Assembly: GCF_018882365.1 (NCBI RefSeq)
Contig: NZ_JACVOP010000002.1
Span: 124,001 to 188,000, forward strand
Direction: 5' to 3'
DNA from: Polynucleobacter sp. 71A-WALBACH
GTDB taxonomy: Bacteria > Pseudomonadota > Gammaproteobacteria > Burkholderiales > Burkholderiaceae
DNA length: 64,000 nucleotides
Position numbers and translations under genes: made by a program. Positions within the stretch are counted from its first letter, which is position 1; each line of letters opens with the position of its first letter. Below the pieces are notes generated by a model. That model saw only the letters and a list, made by a program, of their open reading frames with translations, was not told the DNA's origin and made no database searches. Shown here one piece after another: positions 53,062 through 62,416 of the stretch.

Positions 53062-53649
53062 ATGAGTGAAAAAACAGTTACCCCAGCAGCAAAGACGGCG
53101 CCAGCCAATGAACACCTCATTTGGGTGGACATGGAGATGTCAGGCCTAGACCCTGAAAAAGAGCGGATTTTGGAAATTGCCGTGATCGTGACTGATGCCC
53201 ATCTCAATACCATCGCCACGGCCCCTGTTTGGGTAATTCACCAGGATGACTCCTTGCTTGATGCGATGGATGCATGGAATAAGGGCACTCACGGACGCTC
53301 TGGCCTCATTGATAAGGTCAAGGCATCAACAACCGATGAGTCGACCGCTGAAGCGGAATGTATTGCTTTCCTAAAGAAATACATCAAACCAGGGATTGCG
53401 CCGATGTGTGGCAACACGATTGGTCAAGATCGTCGCTTTATGGCGAAGTACATGCCAAAACTAGAGGCATTCTTTCATTATCGGAATATTGACGTTTCCA
53501 CTCTCAAGGAGCTTTGCAAACGCTGGCATCCCGAGTTGGTAAAGGGCTTTACTAAAAAACAAGCGCATACCGCTTTGGCAGATATTGAAGAATCTATTGA
53601 AGAGCTTAAGTACTACCGAGACAAGTTTATTGTGCCTTTGCCGGAGTAA
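53062..53649 (+). CDS. orn: Oligoribonuclease
   Basis: Orn degrades di- to pentaribonucleotides, including pGpG from c-di-GMP breakdown. The protein, about 195 residues, has the DEDDh sites: Exo [28 protein letters not shown] (Asp and Glu), Exo [19 protein letters not shown] and Exo [21 protein letters not shown] (His and Asp). I take MSEKTV at 53062; an in-frame ATG at 53050 is also possible. Either way, its start is only 3-15 bp from the divergent protease start, so promoters must lie inside the neighbours' coding sequences. A strong terminator follows. Confidence 0.95.
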   Translation: MSEKTVTPAAKTAPANEHLIWVDMEMSGLDPEKERILEIAVIVTDAHLNTIATAPVWVIHQDDSLLDAMDAWNKGTHGRSGLIDKVKASTTDESTAEAECIAFLKKYIKPGIAPMCGNTIGQDRRFMAKYMPKLEAFFHYRNIDVSTLKELCKRWHPELVKGFTKKQAHTALADIEESIEELKYYRDKFIVPLPE

Positions 53650-53672
53650 TTTTGGTGCGCTTAATAAGAAAC

Positions 53673-53697
53673 AGGGTCTAGTAATAGACCCTTTTTG
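53673..53697 (+). terminator. Rho-independent terminator after orn
   Basis: A perfect 8-bp stem AGGGTCTA / TAGACCCT with a 4-nt loop GTAA, followed by TTTTTG, 24 bp past the stop. Confidence 0.92.
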
Positions 53698-53721
53698 TAT
53701 TTCTCAAAATGAATGCTTACC

Positions 53722-54345
53722 TTATTTCTTGATCGCGCTTTTCGGCCTAAAAGCCTTGACGATGGCTTCATCGGTTTCTATGTAAGGGCCACCGATCAGA
53801 TCAATGCAGTAGGGAACGGCGGCAAAGATACCTGGAACAATCGACTTGCCCTCGACATCCTTTAAGCCCTCAAGTGTTTCTTTAATGGATTTGGGTTGAC
53901 CTGGCAAATTAATGACAAGGGCAGCATGTCCTTCGATTTCTCGTAAAACAGCAGTTTGACGGGATAAAATCCCTGTGGGGACAAAGCGCAGGCTAATTTG
54001 ACGCATTTGCTCGCCAAATCCAGGCATTTCCCGGGTTCCTGCATCCTTTGTGGCCTCAGGGGTGACATCCCGTCGAGAAGGCCCTGTACCGCCTGTGGTG
54101 AGGACTAGATCGCAACCAAGATCATCAGTCAGCTCCACGATCGTTTCAGTAATGATCTCGCGCTCATCCGCAATGAGGCGCTCATGAAAGACGCAGGGGG
54201 TGCTAATAGCGGTCTGTAACCACAATTGCAGGGCAGGAATGCCCTCATCGGTATAAACACCCTTGCTTGCTCGATCTGAGATCGAAATCAGACCAATTTT
54301 GATTTCATTGGGGGTGGATCTTTTCCAGGCTTCGGTATGCTTCAT
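53722..54345 (-). CDS. mog: Molybdopterin adenylyltransferase
   Basis: Mog adenylylates molybdopterin before metal insertion by MoeA. The 207-residue protein has IGLISISDRASKGVYTDEGIPALQ, the MPT-binding TTGGTGPSRRDVTPEA and the late block VINLPGQPKSIKETLEGL, then FAAVPYCIDLIGGPYIET. MoaB is the alternative, but the length (about 200) and the DVTPEAT form favour Mog. It is about 7 kb from the moaA-mobA-moeA operon on the same strand. Divergent from pmbA by 26 bp. Confidence 0.93.
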   Translation of the reverse strand: MKHTEAWKRSTPNEIKIGLISISDRASKGVYTDEGIPALQLWLQTAISTPCVFHERLIADEREIITETIVELTDDLGCDLVLTTGGTGPSRRDVTPEATKDAGTREMPGFGEQMRQISLRFVPTGILSRQTAVLREIEGHAALVINLPGQPKSIKETLEGLKDVEGKSIVPGIFAAVPYCIDLIGGPYIETDEAIVKAFRPKSAIKK

Positions 54346-54371
54346 GTTTCTATTCTAGCTATTATTAGGGC

Positions 54372-55718
54372 ATGTTTACATACTCATCAAATCAGTTTCA
54401 AGAAATCATTGATTTCATGCTCACGGAGGCTAAGAGGCGGGGCGCCTCGGATGCTGTGGCAGAAGTTTCCGAGGGGCAAGGTCTTTCGGTCACTGTCCGT
54501 AAGGGCGAGGTTGAGACCATAGAGCAAAGCTTGGACAAGCAGGTTGGCGTTACAGTCTTTTTAGGTCACCGTCGCGGCAACGCTAGTACCAGTGATTTCT
54601 CTAAGGAATCTCTTAAGGCTACGGTTGAGGCTGCGTACCATATTGCTCAACATACAGCGGAAGATCTTTGTGCTGGCCCAGCTGAAAAAGAACTCCTTGA
54701 GAAACATCCGCTGGACTTAGATTTATTTCATCCGTGGGATTTGGATTCTGCGACAGCTATCGATATTGCACGTACTGCTGAAGGCGCTGCCTTTGCGGTC
54801 AGTAAGCAAATTCAAAATAGTGATGGTGCTTCAGTATCAGCACATCATGCGCATTTTATGATGGGGACAAGTCACGGCTTTATGGGCGGCTACCCATTCT
54901 CACGCCACTATATTTCGTGCGCACCGATTGCAAATGAAGGTGGCAAAAAGTCACTCATGCAACGTGATGATTGGTATTCCAGTTCACGTATCCCTGAAGA
55001 GTTGGCTGATCCCGCAGCGATTGGAAAGTACGCTGCAGAACGCGCACTCTCACGCCTCAAGGCGAAATCATTAACTACTCGACGCTGCCCAGTCATTTTC
55101 GAGGCCCCCTTAGCCGCTGGCCTGCTGGGCGGACTAGTGCAGGCGGTATCTGGTGGAGCTTTGTATCGTCGCTCCAGTTTTCTATTGGATAGCTTAGGTA
55201 AGCAAGTATTACCAAAGCACATCAGTCTCTTTGAAAATCCCCATCTAAAGTCGATGACAGGAAGTGCGCCATTTGATGAAGAGGGTGTGAAGACAACCGC
55301 AAGGACGGTAGTGGATAAAGGTGTTTTACAAGGCTATTTCTTATCCACCTATTCCGCCAGAAAACTCGGTATGAAAACCACCGGCAATGCTGGCGGCTCT
55401 CATCATCTGACATTACAGAGTCGCAAGACGCCTCAAGGTGGATTGCCAGCACTCTTAAAAGAAATGGGCACCGGCCTTCTTGTTACTGAGCTTATGGGGC
55501 AGGGAGTGAACTACGTTACAGGCGATTACTCACGTGGCGCTTTTGGTTATTGGGTTGAGAACGGTGAGATCCAGTATCCAGTAGAGGGCATTACGATTGC
55601 TAGTAACCTGCGCGATATGTTGATGGATATTCAGATGATTGGTAGTGATTCATTGATCCGTGGAACTAAAGAAACGGGCTCCATTCTTATTGGATCCATG
55701 ACTGTTGGTGGAAAGTAA
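54372..55718 (+). CDS. pmbA: Metalloprotease-related protein PmbA (TldE)
   Basis: TldE/PmbA pairs with TldD in a heterodimeric metalloprotease involved in microcin maturation and CcdA degradation; the metal site lies in TldD. The 448-residue protein has KRRGASDAVAEVSEGQGLSVTVRKGEVETIEQS near the start, then VIFEAPLAAGLLGGLVQAVSGGALYRRSSFL, and near the end TELMGQGVNYVTGDYSRGAFGYWVENGEIQYPVEG, all typical. TldD is not in this window. Confidence 0.95.
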   Translation: MFTYSSNQFQEIIDFMLTEAKRRGASDAVAEVSEGQGLSVTVRKGEVETIEQSLDKQVGVTVFLGHRRGNASTSDFSKESLKATVEAAYHIAQHTAEDLCAGPAEKELLEKHPLDLDLFHPWDLDSATAIDIARTAEGAAFAVSKQIQNSDGASVSAHHAHFMMGTSHGFMGGYPFSRHYISCAPIANEGGKKSLMQRDDWYSSSRIPEELADPAAIGKYAAERALSRLKAKSLTTRRCPVIFEAPLAAGLLGGLVQAVSGGALYRRSSFLLDSLGKQVLPKHISLFENPHLKSMTGSAPFDEEGVKTTARTVVDKGVLQGYFLSTYSARKLGMKTTGNAGGSHHLTLQSRKTPQGGLPALLKEMGTGLLVTELMGQGVNYVTGDYSRGAFGYWVENGEIQYPVEGITIASNLRDMLMDIQMIGSDSLIRGTKETGSILIGSMTVGGK

Positions 55719-55788
55719 AGTAGCAATACCCTAAAGATACAGAGAACATCAATAAGAAAACAAAGAAACTATTTTGGAGGAGAGAAAG

Positions 55789-56871
55789 ATGCAAAGACGT
55801 TCCTTTTTAAAGAAAGCCACTATCGGTGCAGGTGTAGCAGCATTGGCTGCCCCCTCTATTGCACAGAGCCTTCCAACGCTCAACTGGCGTTTGGTCTCTA
55901 GCTTTCCCAAATCACTAGATACTTTATTTGGCACCCCAGAAGTATTTGCTAATGCTTTGCGCAAAGCAACGGATGGCAAGTTCAATGTCAAAGTATTTGC
56001 TGCGGGCGAAGTAGTTCCAGCTTTGCAAGTGTTAGATGCAGTTCAGAACGGTACGGTAGAGTGCGGGCATACTGCCAGCTACTATTACTTGGGTAAGAAC
56101 AGCGCCTTTATTTTTGACACAGCCGCACCTTTTGGGATGACCGCACGCCAGCAATCCGCGTGGATGTTGCACGGGAATGGCATGAAGCTTATGCGTGAGC
56201 TTTACGCCAGCTACAACATCGTGAACTTCTTGGGTGGACAAACTGGTACTCAGATGGGCGGATGGTTTCGTAAAGAGATCAAGTCTCCCGAAGATCTCAA
56301 GGGGCTTAAATTCCGCATTGCTGGTTTTGCTGGGCAGGTATTGGCGAAGTTAGGTGTGGTGCCACAACAGTTGCCCGCTGGTGAAATTTATTCAGCATTA
56401 GAAAAAGGCACGATTGATGCCGCTGAATTTGTTGGTCCATACGATGATGAGAAATTAGGCTTAGCTAAAGTAGCCAAAAACTATTACTACCCAGCATTCT
56501 GGGAGGGCGCAGCTGGACTCTCATTCTTGGTCAATAAGAAGCAGTGGGATTCTTTGCCGCCAGCGTATCAAGCGGCATGGGAAGCGGCTTGCTTTGAGGC
56601 GCATACCGATATGTGCGCCAAGTACGATGCCTTGAACCCGCCCGCATTACAGCGCCTCATTCAGAGTGGTGCGGTATTGCGCAAGTTCAACACCTCGGTA
56701 TTGGATGCTTGCTTTAAGGCAGCTCAGCAAACCTATGCCGAAGAGTCTGCTAAGAATCCACAGTTCAAGAAAATCTTCGAGGACTATCGTGTTTTCAGAA
56801 ACATGGAAGCGCAGTGGTTTAACGTAGCTGAACAGGCGTTTGCTCAGTATAGTTTTGCGAAGAAGCTCTGA
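55789..56871 (+). CDS. TRAP-type transporter substrate-binding protein (DctP family)
   Basis: A periplasmic receptor for TRAP transporters, which move carboxylates and related solutes with sodium. The 360-residue protein has a Tat-type signal (RRSFLKK, then a hydrophobic stretch ending PSIAQS), so it may be exported folded. The blocks SSFPKSLDTLFGTPEVFANAL, KGLKFRIAGFAGQVLAKLGVVPQQLPAGEIYSALEKGTIDAAEFVGPYDD and the LSFLVNKKQWDSLP region are typical of the DctP/TakP branch, which includes alpha-keto acid receptors. GGAGGAG precedes the start by 6 nt. No dctQ or dctM gene is adjacent, so it is an orphan receptor. Confidence 0.93.
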   Translation: MQRRSFLKKATIGAGVAALAAPSIAQSLPTLNWRLVSSFPKSLDTLFGTPEVFANALRKATDGKFNVKVFAAGEVVPALQVLDAVQNGTVECGHTASYYYLGKNSAFIFDTAAPFGMTARQQSAWMLHGNGMKLMRELYASYNIVNFLGGQTGTQMGGWFRKEIKSPEDLKGLKFRIAGFAGQVLAKLGVVPQQLPAGEIYSALEKGTIDAAEFVGPYDDEKLGLAKVAKNYYYPAFWEGAAGLSFLVNKKQWDSLPPAYQAAWEAACFEAHTDMCAKYDALNPPALQRLIQSGAVLRKFNTSVLDACFKAAQQTYAEESAKNPQFKKIFEDYRVFRNMEAQWFNVAEQAFAQYSFAKKL

Positions 56872-56944
56872 TACTGAGGGCTTAGACGATAGATTAGAAA
56901 AGCGCTCTGAAGAGCCCTTTATCTTTTACATGCTGAACGCTGGA

Positions 56945-57442
56945 CTACTGTCGTTCAAGGGTAACGAAGCTAAAAGTAATGTCGCCCTCTGAGGCTGGAG
57001 CGCGCTCCACCTCTTTCCATTCGGATGGGCTGGGAACCTTAAAGAAGGTATCGCCACCTTCTACATCAATATCAATCTCCGTGATGTAAAGACGATCGGC
57101 CTTCGGGAATGCTTGAGTAAATAATTGCTCGCCACCAATAACAAATACGCGGGGAAACTCACTCAAAGTGGCAAGTGCTGTATCAAGTGAGTTAACTACT
57201 TCTGCGCCAGTCAACTGGAGATCGGAATTTCGACTCACCACGATATTGCGGCGTCCTGGCAGAGGGCGGCCAATGGATTCCCAAGTTTTGCGCCCCATGA
57301 TGACTGGATAGCCCATGGTTACTTTTTTAAAGAACTGCAAGTCTGCGGAAATTTTCCAAGGCATTTGATTGTCACGACCAATCACGTGATTACGTGAGCG
57401 GGCAACGATCATGGAGATAGCGGGGTGGTTAGCTGCGGTCAT
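56945..57442 (-). CDS. folA: Dihydrofolate reductase
   Basis: FolA reduces dihydrofolate with NADPH, restoring the cofactor used by ThyA. The 165-residue enzyme has SMIVARSRNHVIGRDNQMPWKISADLQFFKKVTMGYPVIMGRKTWESIGRPLPGRRNIVVSR. The substrate-binding acid (Asp of ISADLQFF) and the NADPH loop FVIGGEQLF are visible. It starts 15 bp after the thyA stop on the same strand; the thyA-folA pair is widespread. Confidence 0.97.
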   Translation of the reverse strand: MTAANHPAISMIVARSRNHVIGRDNQMPWKISADLQFFKKVTMGYPVIMGRKTWESIGRPLPGRRNIVVSRNSDLQLTGAEVVNSLDTALATLSEFPRVFVIGGEQLFTQAFPKADRLYITEIDIDVEGGDTFFKVPSPSEWKEVERAPASEGDITFSFVTLERQ

Positions 57443-57457
57443 GGGCGATCCAATTTC

Positions 57458-58252
57458 TTAAACAGCTACAGGAGCTTTAATGGCTGGATGAGATTCATAG
57501 CCAGCGATTTCAAAATCTTCGAATTCATAATCAAAGATGGAGTCTGGCTTGCGCAAAATATTCAACTTAGGTAGCGGGAAGAACTCTCTCGATAGTTGAA
57601 GATCGACTTGCTCTAAATGATTGCTATAGAGATGACAATCACCACCAGTCCAGACAAAGTCACCCACTTCTAAATTGCACTGTTGCGCCATCATATGGGT
57701 CAGCAGCGCATAGCTAGCGATATTGAAAGGTACGCCCAAGAAGATATCGGCACTACGCTGATAGAGCTGACAGGAAAGCTTGCCATCGGCTACATAAAAC
57801 TGAAAGAAAGCATGGCAAGGCGCTAAGGCCATACGGGGAATATCTGCCACGTTCCATGCGGAAACAATAATGCGACGTGAGTCTGGATTCTTTTTTAGGG
57901 TCTCTACGACTTCAGCAATCTGATCAATATGCTCACCATTCGGTGCGGGCCATGAACGCCACTGGTAACCGTAAATTGGCCCTAGATCACCATCAGGTGC
58001 TGCCCATTCATTCCAAATGGAAACACCACGCTCTTTGAGCCAGTTGTTATCAGTGCTACCTTTGAGAAACCAGAGTAATTCCAGAATGATGGACTTGAGA
58101 TGGAGCTTCTTGGTAGTCACCATTGGGAAGCCTTCAGCCAAATTGAAGCGCATCTGATGGCCAAAGATAGAGATAGTGCCAGTCCCAGTTCTATCAGACT
58201 TTTGGACGCCCTTTTCGAGGACTTCCTTCATGAGGTTGTGATATTGACGCAT
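57458..58252 (-). CDS. thyA: Thymidylate synthase
   Basis: ThyA methylates dUMP to dTMP using methylene-tetrahydrofolate. The 264 residues equal the E. coli enzyme in length, and the nucleophile is Cys146 ([12 protein letters not shown]). [20 protein letters not shown], the [10 protein letters not shown] arginines and [23 protein letters not shown] complete the pattern. It is the classical folate-only type, not ThyX. Followed by folA. Confidence 0.98.
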   Translation of the reverse strand: MRQYHNLMKEVLEKGVQKSDRTGTGTISIFGHQMRFNLAEGFPMVTTKKLHLKSIILELLWFLKGSTDNNWLKERGVSIWNEWAAPDGDLGPIYGYQWRSWPAPNGEHIDQIAEVVETLKKNPDSRRIIVSAWNVADIPRMALAPCHAFFQFYVADGKLSCQLYQRSADIFLGVPFNIASYALLTHMMAQQCNLEVGDFVWTGGDCHLYSNHLEQVDLQLSREFFPLPKLNILRKPDSIFDYEFEDFEIAGYESHPAIKAPVAV

Positions 58253-58290
58253 AGGTTTATTTAGCTAAAGAATTCAGTGATATGGAGAGC

Positions 58291-59334
58291 TTACTCGAAT
58301 GTCGGTGGGCTTACCCCGAGTGCTTTATGAAGCTTTGGGGAGGTAGTGGTGTATTGCAGTTGAATCTGCTTTTCTGGCGCCAGGTAGGCTGCCGCAGCAA
58401 AGGCCGCTAAGGCCGCCTCGTGAAAGCCAGACAAAATCAGTTTTTTCTTGCCTGGGTAGATGTTGATATCACCTACAGCGTAAATACCAGGCGTACTCGT
58501 TTGAAAGCAGGCAGTATCTACAGCAATTTGTTTGCGATCAATATCTAAACCCCAGTCAGCGATTGGACCCAATTTCGGGGAGAGGCCGTAAAAGAGTAAG
58601 AGTGCATCTAAGCCAAGCATCTGAATTTCACCATCAATATTGGTGACGGCAATTTCAGTGAGCTTGTCATTAGATGATTCAAGACCCGTAATTTGTCCGA
58701 TGATGAGTTGCATCTCACCAGCGGCACAAAGGGCGCGCATCTTTGCAACTGATTGAGGTGCCGCTTTGAACTCATCTCTACGGTGGATGAGCGTCACACT
58801 TGCTGCCTTGTCGGCAAAATGTAATGCCCAATCTAAGGCAGAATCTCCGCCACCACAAATCACTATGCGCTTACCATTAAATTGTTCAGGATTTCTGACG
58901 CGATAGAAGACTTGTTTATCTACAAAAGTTTCGATCCCATCCAGATTCAGTGTGCGTGGTTGAAATGCGCCAACACCTGCGGCGATAAAAATAGCTTTAC
59001 TCAAAAATTGCTGATCTTGGGATGTGCGAATCAGAAAGCGGCCGTCAGTCTGTTTCTCAAGGGTAGAGACCTCTTGATTTAAATGGAACTGCGGCTTGAA
59101 CGGCTCTATTTGTTTTAGTAGGTTGCCAACTAATTCGCGACCAGTACAAACTGGAATTGCCGGAATGTCGTAGATCGGCTTATCTGGATAGAGCTCAATG
59201 CATTGACCACCTACTTCTGGAAGTGAGTCAATAACATGGGCTTTAATGTCTAGGAGTCCAAGCTCGAAGACTTGGAAGAGCCCCACCGGACCGGCGCCAA
59301 TAATGACTGCATCGGTTTCAATGGGGGAGTGCAA
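58291..59334 (-). CDS. Ferredoxin-NADP+ reductase (thioredoxin-reductase-like)
   Basis: A 347-residue FAD/NAD(P) oxidoreductase. The FAD loop is [17 protein letters not shown] near the start, the NAD(P) loop is [16 protein letters not shown] and the late FAD block is [19 protein letters not shown]. There is no CxxC redox pair between the two, so it is not a thioredoxin reductase but the TrxR-like ferredoxin-NADP+ reductase type. It starts 1 bp after the fdxA stop, so the ferredoxin is the likely partner. Confidence 0.9.
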   Translation of the reverse strand: MHSPIETDAVIIGAGPVGLFQVFELGLLDIKAHVIDSLPEVGGQCIELYPDKPIYDIPAIPVCTGRELVGNLLKQIEPFKPQFHLNQEVSTLEKQTDGRFLIRTSQDQQFLSKAIFIAAGVGAFQPRTLNLDGIETFVDKQVFYRVRNPEQFNGKRIVICGGGDSALDWALHFADKAASVTLIHRRDEFKAAPQSVAKMRALCAAGEMQLIIGQITGLESSNDKLTEIAVTNIDGEIQMLGLDALLLFYGLSPKLGPIADWGLDIDRKQIAVDTACFQTSTPGIYAVGDINIYPGKKKLILSGFHEAALAAFAAAAYLAPEKQIQLQYTTTSPKLHKALGVSPPTFE

Positions 59335-59335
59335 T

Positions 59336-59659
59336 TTACTTTACCAGTTGGTCAAGTTTATTTTTAACGTCTTTCCACTCTTCAGCTTCTGGCAATGCCG
59401 CTTTAGATTTAGTGATGGATGTCCATGAAGGTGACAACTCCGCATTCAATTTAATGAAAGCTTGTTGATCTCCCGGCACATCATCTTCCGCATAAATCGC
59501 ATTGACTGGGCACTCGGGCACGCAGACCGCGCAATCGATACATTCGTCTGGATCGATTACTAAAAAGTTGGGGCCTTCGCGAAAACAATCGACTGGACAG
59601 ACATCAACGCAATCGGTGTATTTGCAACGGATACAGGCTTCGGTAACAACGTAAGTCAT
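59336..59659 (-). CDS. fdxA: Seven-iron ferredoxin FdxA
   Basis: A 107-residue electron carrier with one [3Fe-4S] and one [4Fe-4S] cluster. The cysteines are visible as Cys9, Cys17 and Cys50 (three-iron site) and Cys21, Cys40, Cys43 and Cys46 (four-iron site), the usual FdxA set, with an additional Cys12 and Cys25. [17 protein letters not shown] is the classical start. It is the first gene of the fdxA-fpr-thyA-folA run and divergent from the hydroxyacid dehydrogenase gene. Confidence 0.96.
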   Translation of the reverse strand: MTYVVTEACIRCKYTDCVDVCPVDCFREGPNFLVIDPDECIDCAVCVPECPVNAIYAEDDVPGDQQAFIKLNAELSPSWTSITKSKAALPEAEEWKDVKNKLDQLVK

Positions 59660-59778
59660 GATGGTTTACAGGTAGGGCGCGCCAATGAATCGAGCGCCAA
59701 GTTATAAAAACCCAATTTTAGCCGAATCAAGCTGTTTTTCAGATAAAAGGGTCAATTTACTTGAGGTAAAGTCACGTT

Positions 59779-60792
59779 ATGAACACTCCAGCGAATACTT
59801 CTCCACATTCCCCTAAACCCAAGATTTTGGTCGCAAGAGCCATATTTCCTGAGGCGCTAGCCAAACTGGAAGAATCCTTTGAGGTGAGAACAAACCAGTC
59901 AGACAAAATCTTTACCCCTGACGAGCTCCAAAAGGCCCTTTCAGAGGTGCAGGGCGCCCTTGTAGCTGGAAGTGAGCGGATTGATGCTACCGCTCTCTCG
60001 CAGGCTAAAGAGTTAAAGGTGGTTGCCAATATTTCTGTGGGCTATAACAATTTTGATGTCCCAGCGATTACTGCTGCTGGTGTCATGGCTACTAATACCC
60101 CTGATGTTCTTACGGATACAACTGCTGATTTTGGCTTTGCTTTATTAATGGCAACTGCTAGACGCATTACAGAATCCGAGCATTGGGTAAGGGCTGGTAA
60201 GTGGGAGCAATGGTCAATTGTGAATAACCCACTTGGCATGGATTTGCATCACAGTACAGTCGGCATTATTGGCATGGGTCGCATTGGCCAAGGTATTGCT
60301 AAACGTGCCTTAGGTTTTGGAATGAAAGTGATTTATCACAACCGCAGTCATCTCTCAGATGCTGACGAAAAAGCCTGTGGTGCAAGTTATGTTTCCAAAG
60401 AAGAATTACTTCGCACTGCCGATCATGTTGTTTTGGTGCTTCCGTATACCGCCCAAAATCATCATACGATTGGCGCTCCAGAAATCGCGCTGATGAAGCC
60501 GACTGCAACCCTGATTAATATTGCTCGTGGTGGCATTGTGGATGATCTTGCGTTAGCCCAAGCATTGCAAAGTGGCAAGATATTTGCAGCTGGCTTAGAT
60601 GTTTTTGAAGGTGAGCCTCAAGTGCATCCAGAGTTACTCAAGTGCTGCAACATTGTATTGGCTCCACATATTGCAAGTGCTACAGAAAAAACTCGTAGAG
60701 CGATGGTGGATCTTGCGATTGAAAATTTACGAGCAGCGCTTGATGGAAAGAAACCACCAAGCTTGATTAATGCTGAAACGTTTCAGAATTAA
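59779..60792 (+). CDS. D-2-hydroxyacid dehydrogenase (glyoxylate/hydroxypyruvate reductase-like)
   Basis: A 337-residue NAD(P)-dependent enzyme. The dinucleotide loop is IGMGRIGQGIAKRALGFGMKV. The active-site Arg lies in INIARGGIVDD, the Glu in DVFEGEPQVHP and the His in LAPHIASATEKTRRAM. The overall pattern fits GyaR/GhrB-type glyoxylate and hydroxypyruvate reductases. NADP or NAD preference: YHNRSH after the loop suggests NADPH. The stop overlaps a convergent membrane-protein stop by 4 nt. Confidence 0.9.
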   Translation: MNTPANTSPHSPKPKILVARAIFPEALAKLEESFEVRTNQSDKIFTPDELQKALSEVQGALVAGSERIDATALSQAKELKVVANISVGYNNFDVPAITAAGVMATNTPDVLTDTTADFGFALLMATARRITESEHWVRAGKWEQWSIVNNPLGMDLHHSTVGIIGMGRIGQGIAKRALGFGMKVIYHNRSHLSDADEKACGASYVSKEELLRTADHVVLVLPYTAQNHHTIGAPEIALMKPTATLINIARGGIVDDLALAQALQSGKIFAAGLDVFEGEPQVHPELLKCCNIVLAPHIASATEKTRRAMVDLAIENLRAALDGKKPPSLINAETFQN

Positions 60793-61091
60793 TCAGCTTC
60801 CACTTCTTCTGGGAGTTCTCTAAGGGCGAGTTCGATTCCGCCAAATTTACCTGCGACCCAGTTGTAAACTTTGCAAGCAATCCAGAGCAAAGCAAAGCCT
60901 AGCAAGGCATTGAGAATCAAGGCGGAGAGTACGGTAAAGCCAGGAATGGCACCGTCACGGATGAAGGCTACAAATAAGGCCAACAACACAATCGGAACAG
61001 AGAAACAGAGATAAACCAAAACCAGGGTTTTGGCGGTATGCATTGGATCTACGAAGGCGATTTCTTTTTTGGTGAGTTTCATGAGGGACAA
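60789..61091 (-). CDS. Small membrane protein after moeA
   Basis: A 100-residue protein with two hydrophobic helices (about 21-45, TLVLVYLCFSVPIVLLALFVAFI, and 53-75, FTVLSALILNALLGFALLWIACKVY) and a short acidic tail. It starts 2 bp after the moeA stop, so it is probably in the molybdenum-cofactor operon. I do not recognise it; a link with molybdenum enzymes is only positional. Confidence 0.72.
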   Translation of the reverse strand: MSLMKLTKKEIAFVDPMHTAKTLVLVYLCFSVPIVLLALFVAFIRDGAIPGFTVLSALILNALLGFALLWIACKVYNWVAGKFGGIELALRELPEEVEAD

Positions 61092-61093
61092 TC

Positions 61094-62416
61094 TTAAAGC
61101 AGTCCGTCGAAAAGCGCCACATCTAACCAGTCACCAGCGGCCACATTTCCTTGTTCGTGAGGCAGAATAACAAAGCAATTTGCCTCGCTCATGGATCGCA
61201 AAATTCCAGCGCCTTGGCTGCCAGTCAATTTGACTGTTGGCTTTCCATCTTGACCACGCCCCAAAATAGCGCGCTGAAATTCTGTCCGACCAGGTTTTTT
61301 CCGAATGGGCGTCTCGGCAATAGCTTGAGTCATCGGTGGCTCAGTCTGGCTGGCCCCGTTGAGTTGCAGTAAAGCGGAGCGGACAAATTGGTAGAAAGTC
61401 ACCATGACTGCTACTGGGTTGCCAGGCAAGCCAAAGAAGAGGGTTTTGCGATTAGATCCCTGAACTGGCTTCAACATTCCAAAGGCCATCGGGCGACCTG
61501 GGCGCATAGCGATTTTCCAAAAGCCAACGTCACCTAGTTCTTGCATGATTTGCTTGGTAAAGTCAGCTTCACCAACAGAGACGCCACCAGAGGAAATCAG
61601 AACATCTGCTTTGGAAGCCGCATCTATAAAGGCGGCTTTGAGTGATGCGGGGTCATCGCGCACAATTCCGCAGTCAATGATGTCTAAATTGAGACGATTG
61701 AGTAGGCCAGTAAGGCTATAGCGATTGCTGTCATAAATACTGCCAGTATCCAAAGGCTGCCCTAGGGAGCGTAATTCGTCTCCAGAAGAGAGAATAGCAA
61801 CCTTCAGTCTACGATGCACCTTGAGGCTGGCAATACCCAGTGAGGCTGCTAAACCTAGATCAGAGGGGCGCAATAAACGACCGGCGGCAACAGCAGCTTT
61901 ACCAATTTGCAAATCTTCGCCACGCAAGCGGCGGTTTTCTCCGCGCTTTACTTGATTTTGCTTAAAGCCTATCGTTGACTCATTTGCAAATTCAGTAAAT
62001 TCTTGAGGGATGACGGTATCGCAGTCATGAGGCATTAGGGCGCCGGTCATGATCTTGAGACACTCGTCAGGACCAACATCACCAATATATGGCTTACCAG
62101 CGTAAGCGGTGCCAACCACTTTCAGGGTGATGACATCTTCGCTATTGCCCAGGCATTCACCATGAAAAGCAAAGCCATCCATGGCAGAGTTATCAGCAGC
62201 AGGAACATCAATTGGCGAGAGGAGGTCTTCTGCCAGGATGCGGTTGATCGCTTGATCCAAGGTGACGGACTCAATGTTGCCCGCACTATTGAGCTTATGA
62301 GACTCTTCGATTAATTCATTGACGAGATTAGAGATAGCCTTGCGAGCTTCATCAACATGGAGTGAAGCGGTCAATAGAATGGGGCTATTCGGAGAGTGTT
62401 GAATTAAATCCGTCAT
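61094..62416 (-). CDS. moeA: Molybdopterin molybdenumtransferase
   Basis: MoeA inserts molybdate into adenylylated molybdopterin. The 440-residue protein has LSPIDVPAADNSAMDGFA, TAYAGKPYIGDVGPDECLKIMTGALMPHDCDTVIPQE and the MPT-site GSIYDSNRYSLTGLL, then DVLISSGGVSVGEADFTK and FGLPGNPVAVMVTFYQFV. Its start overlaps mobA by 4 nt. Together with mog in this window and moaA beside it, four steps of the pathway are covered. Confidence 0.96.
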   Translation of the reverse strand: MTDLIQHSPNSPILLTASLHVDEARKAISNLVNELIEESHKLNSAGNIESVTLDQAINRILAEDLLSPIDVPAADNSAMDGFAFHGECLGNSEDVITLKVVGTAYAGKPYIGDVGPDECLKIMTGALMPHDCDTVIPQEFTEFANESTIGFKQNQVKRGENRRLRGEDLQIGKAAVAAGRLLRPSDLGLAASLGIASLKVHRRLKVAILSSGDELRSLGQPLDTGSIYDSNRYSLTGLLNRLNLDIIDCGIVRDDPASLKAAFIDAASKADVLISSGGVSVGEADFTKQIMQELGDVGFWKIAMRPGRPMAFGMLKPVQGSNRKTLFFGLPGNPVAVMVTFYQFVRSALLQLNGASQTEPPMTQAIAETPIRKKPGRTEFQRAILGRGQDGKPTVKLTGSQGAGILRSMSEANCFVILPHEQGNVAAGDWLDVALFDGLL

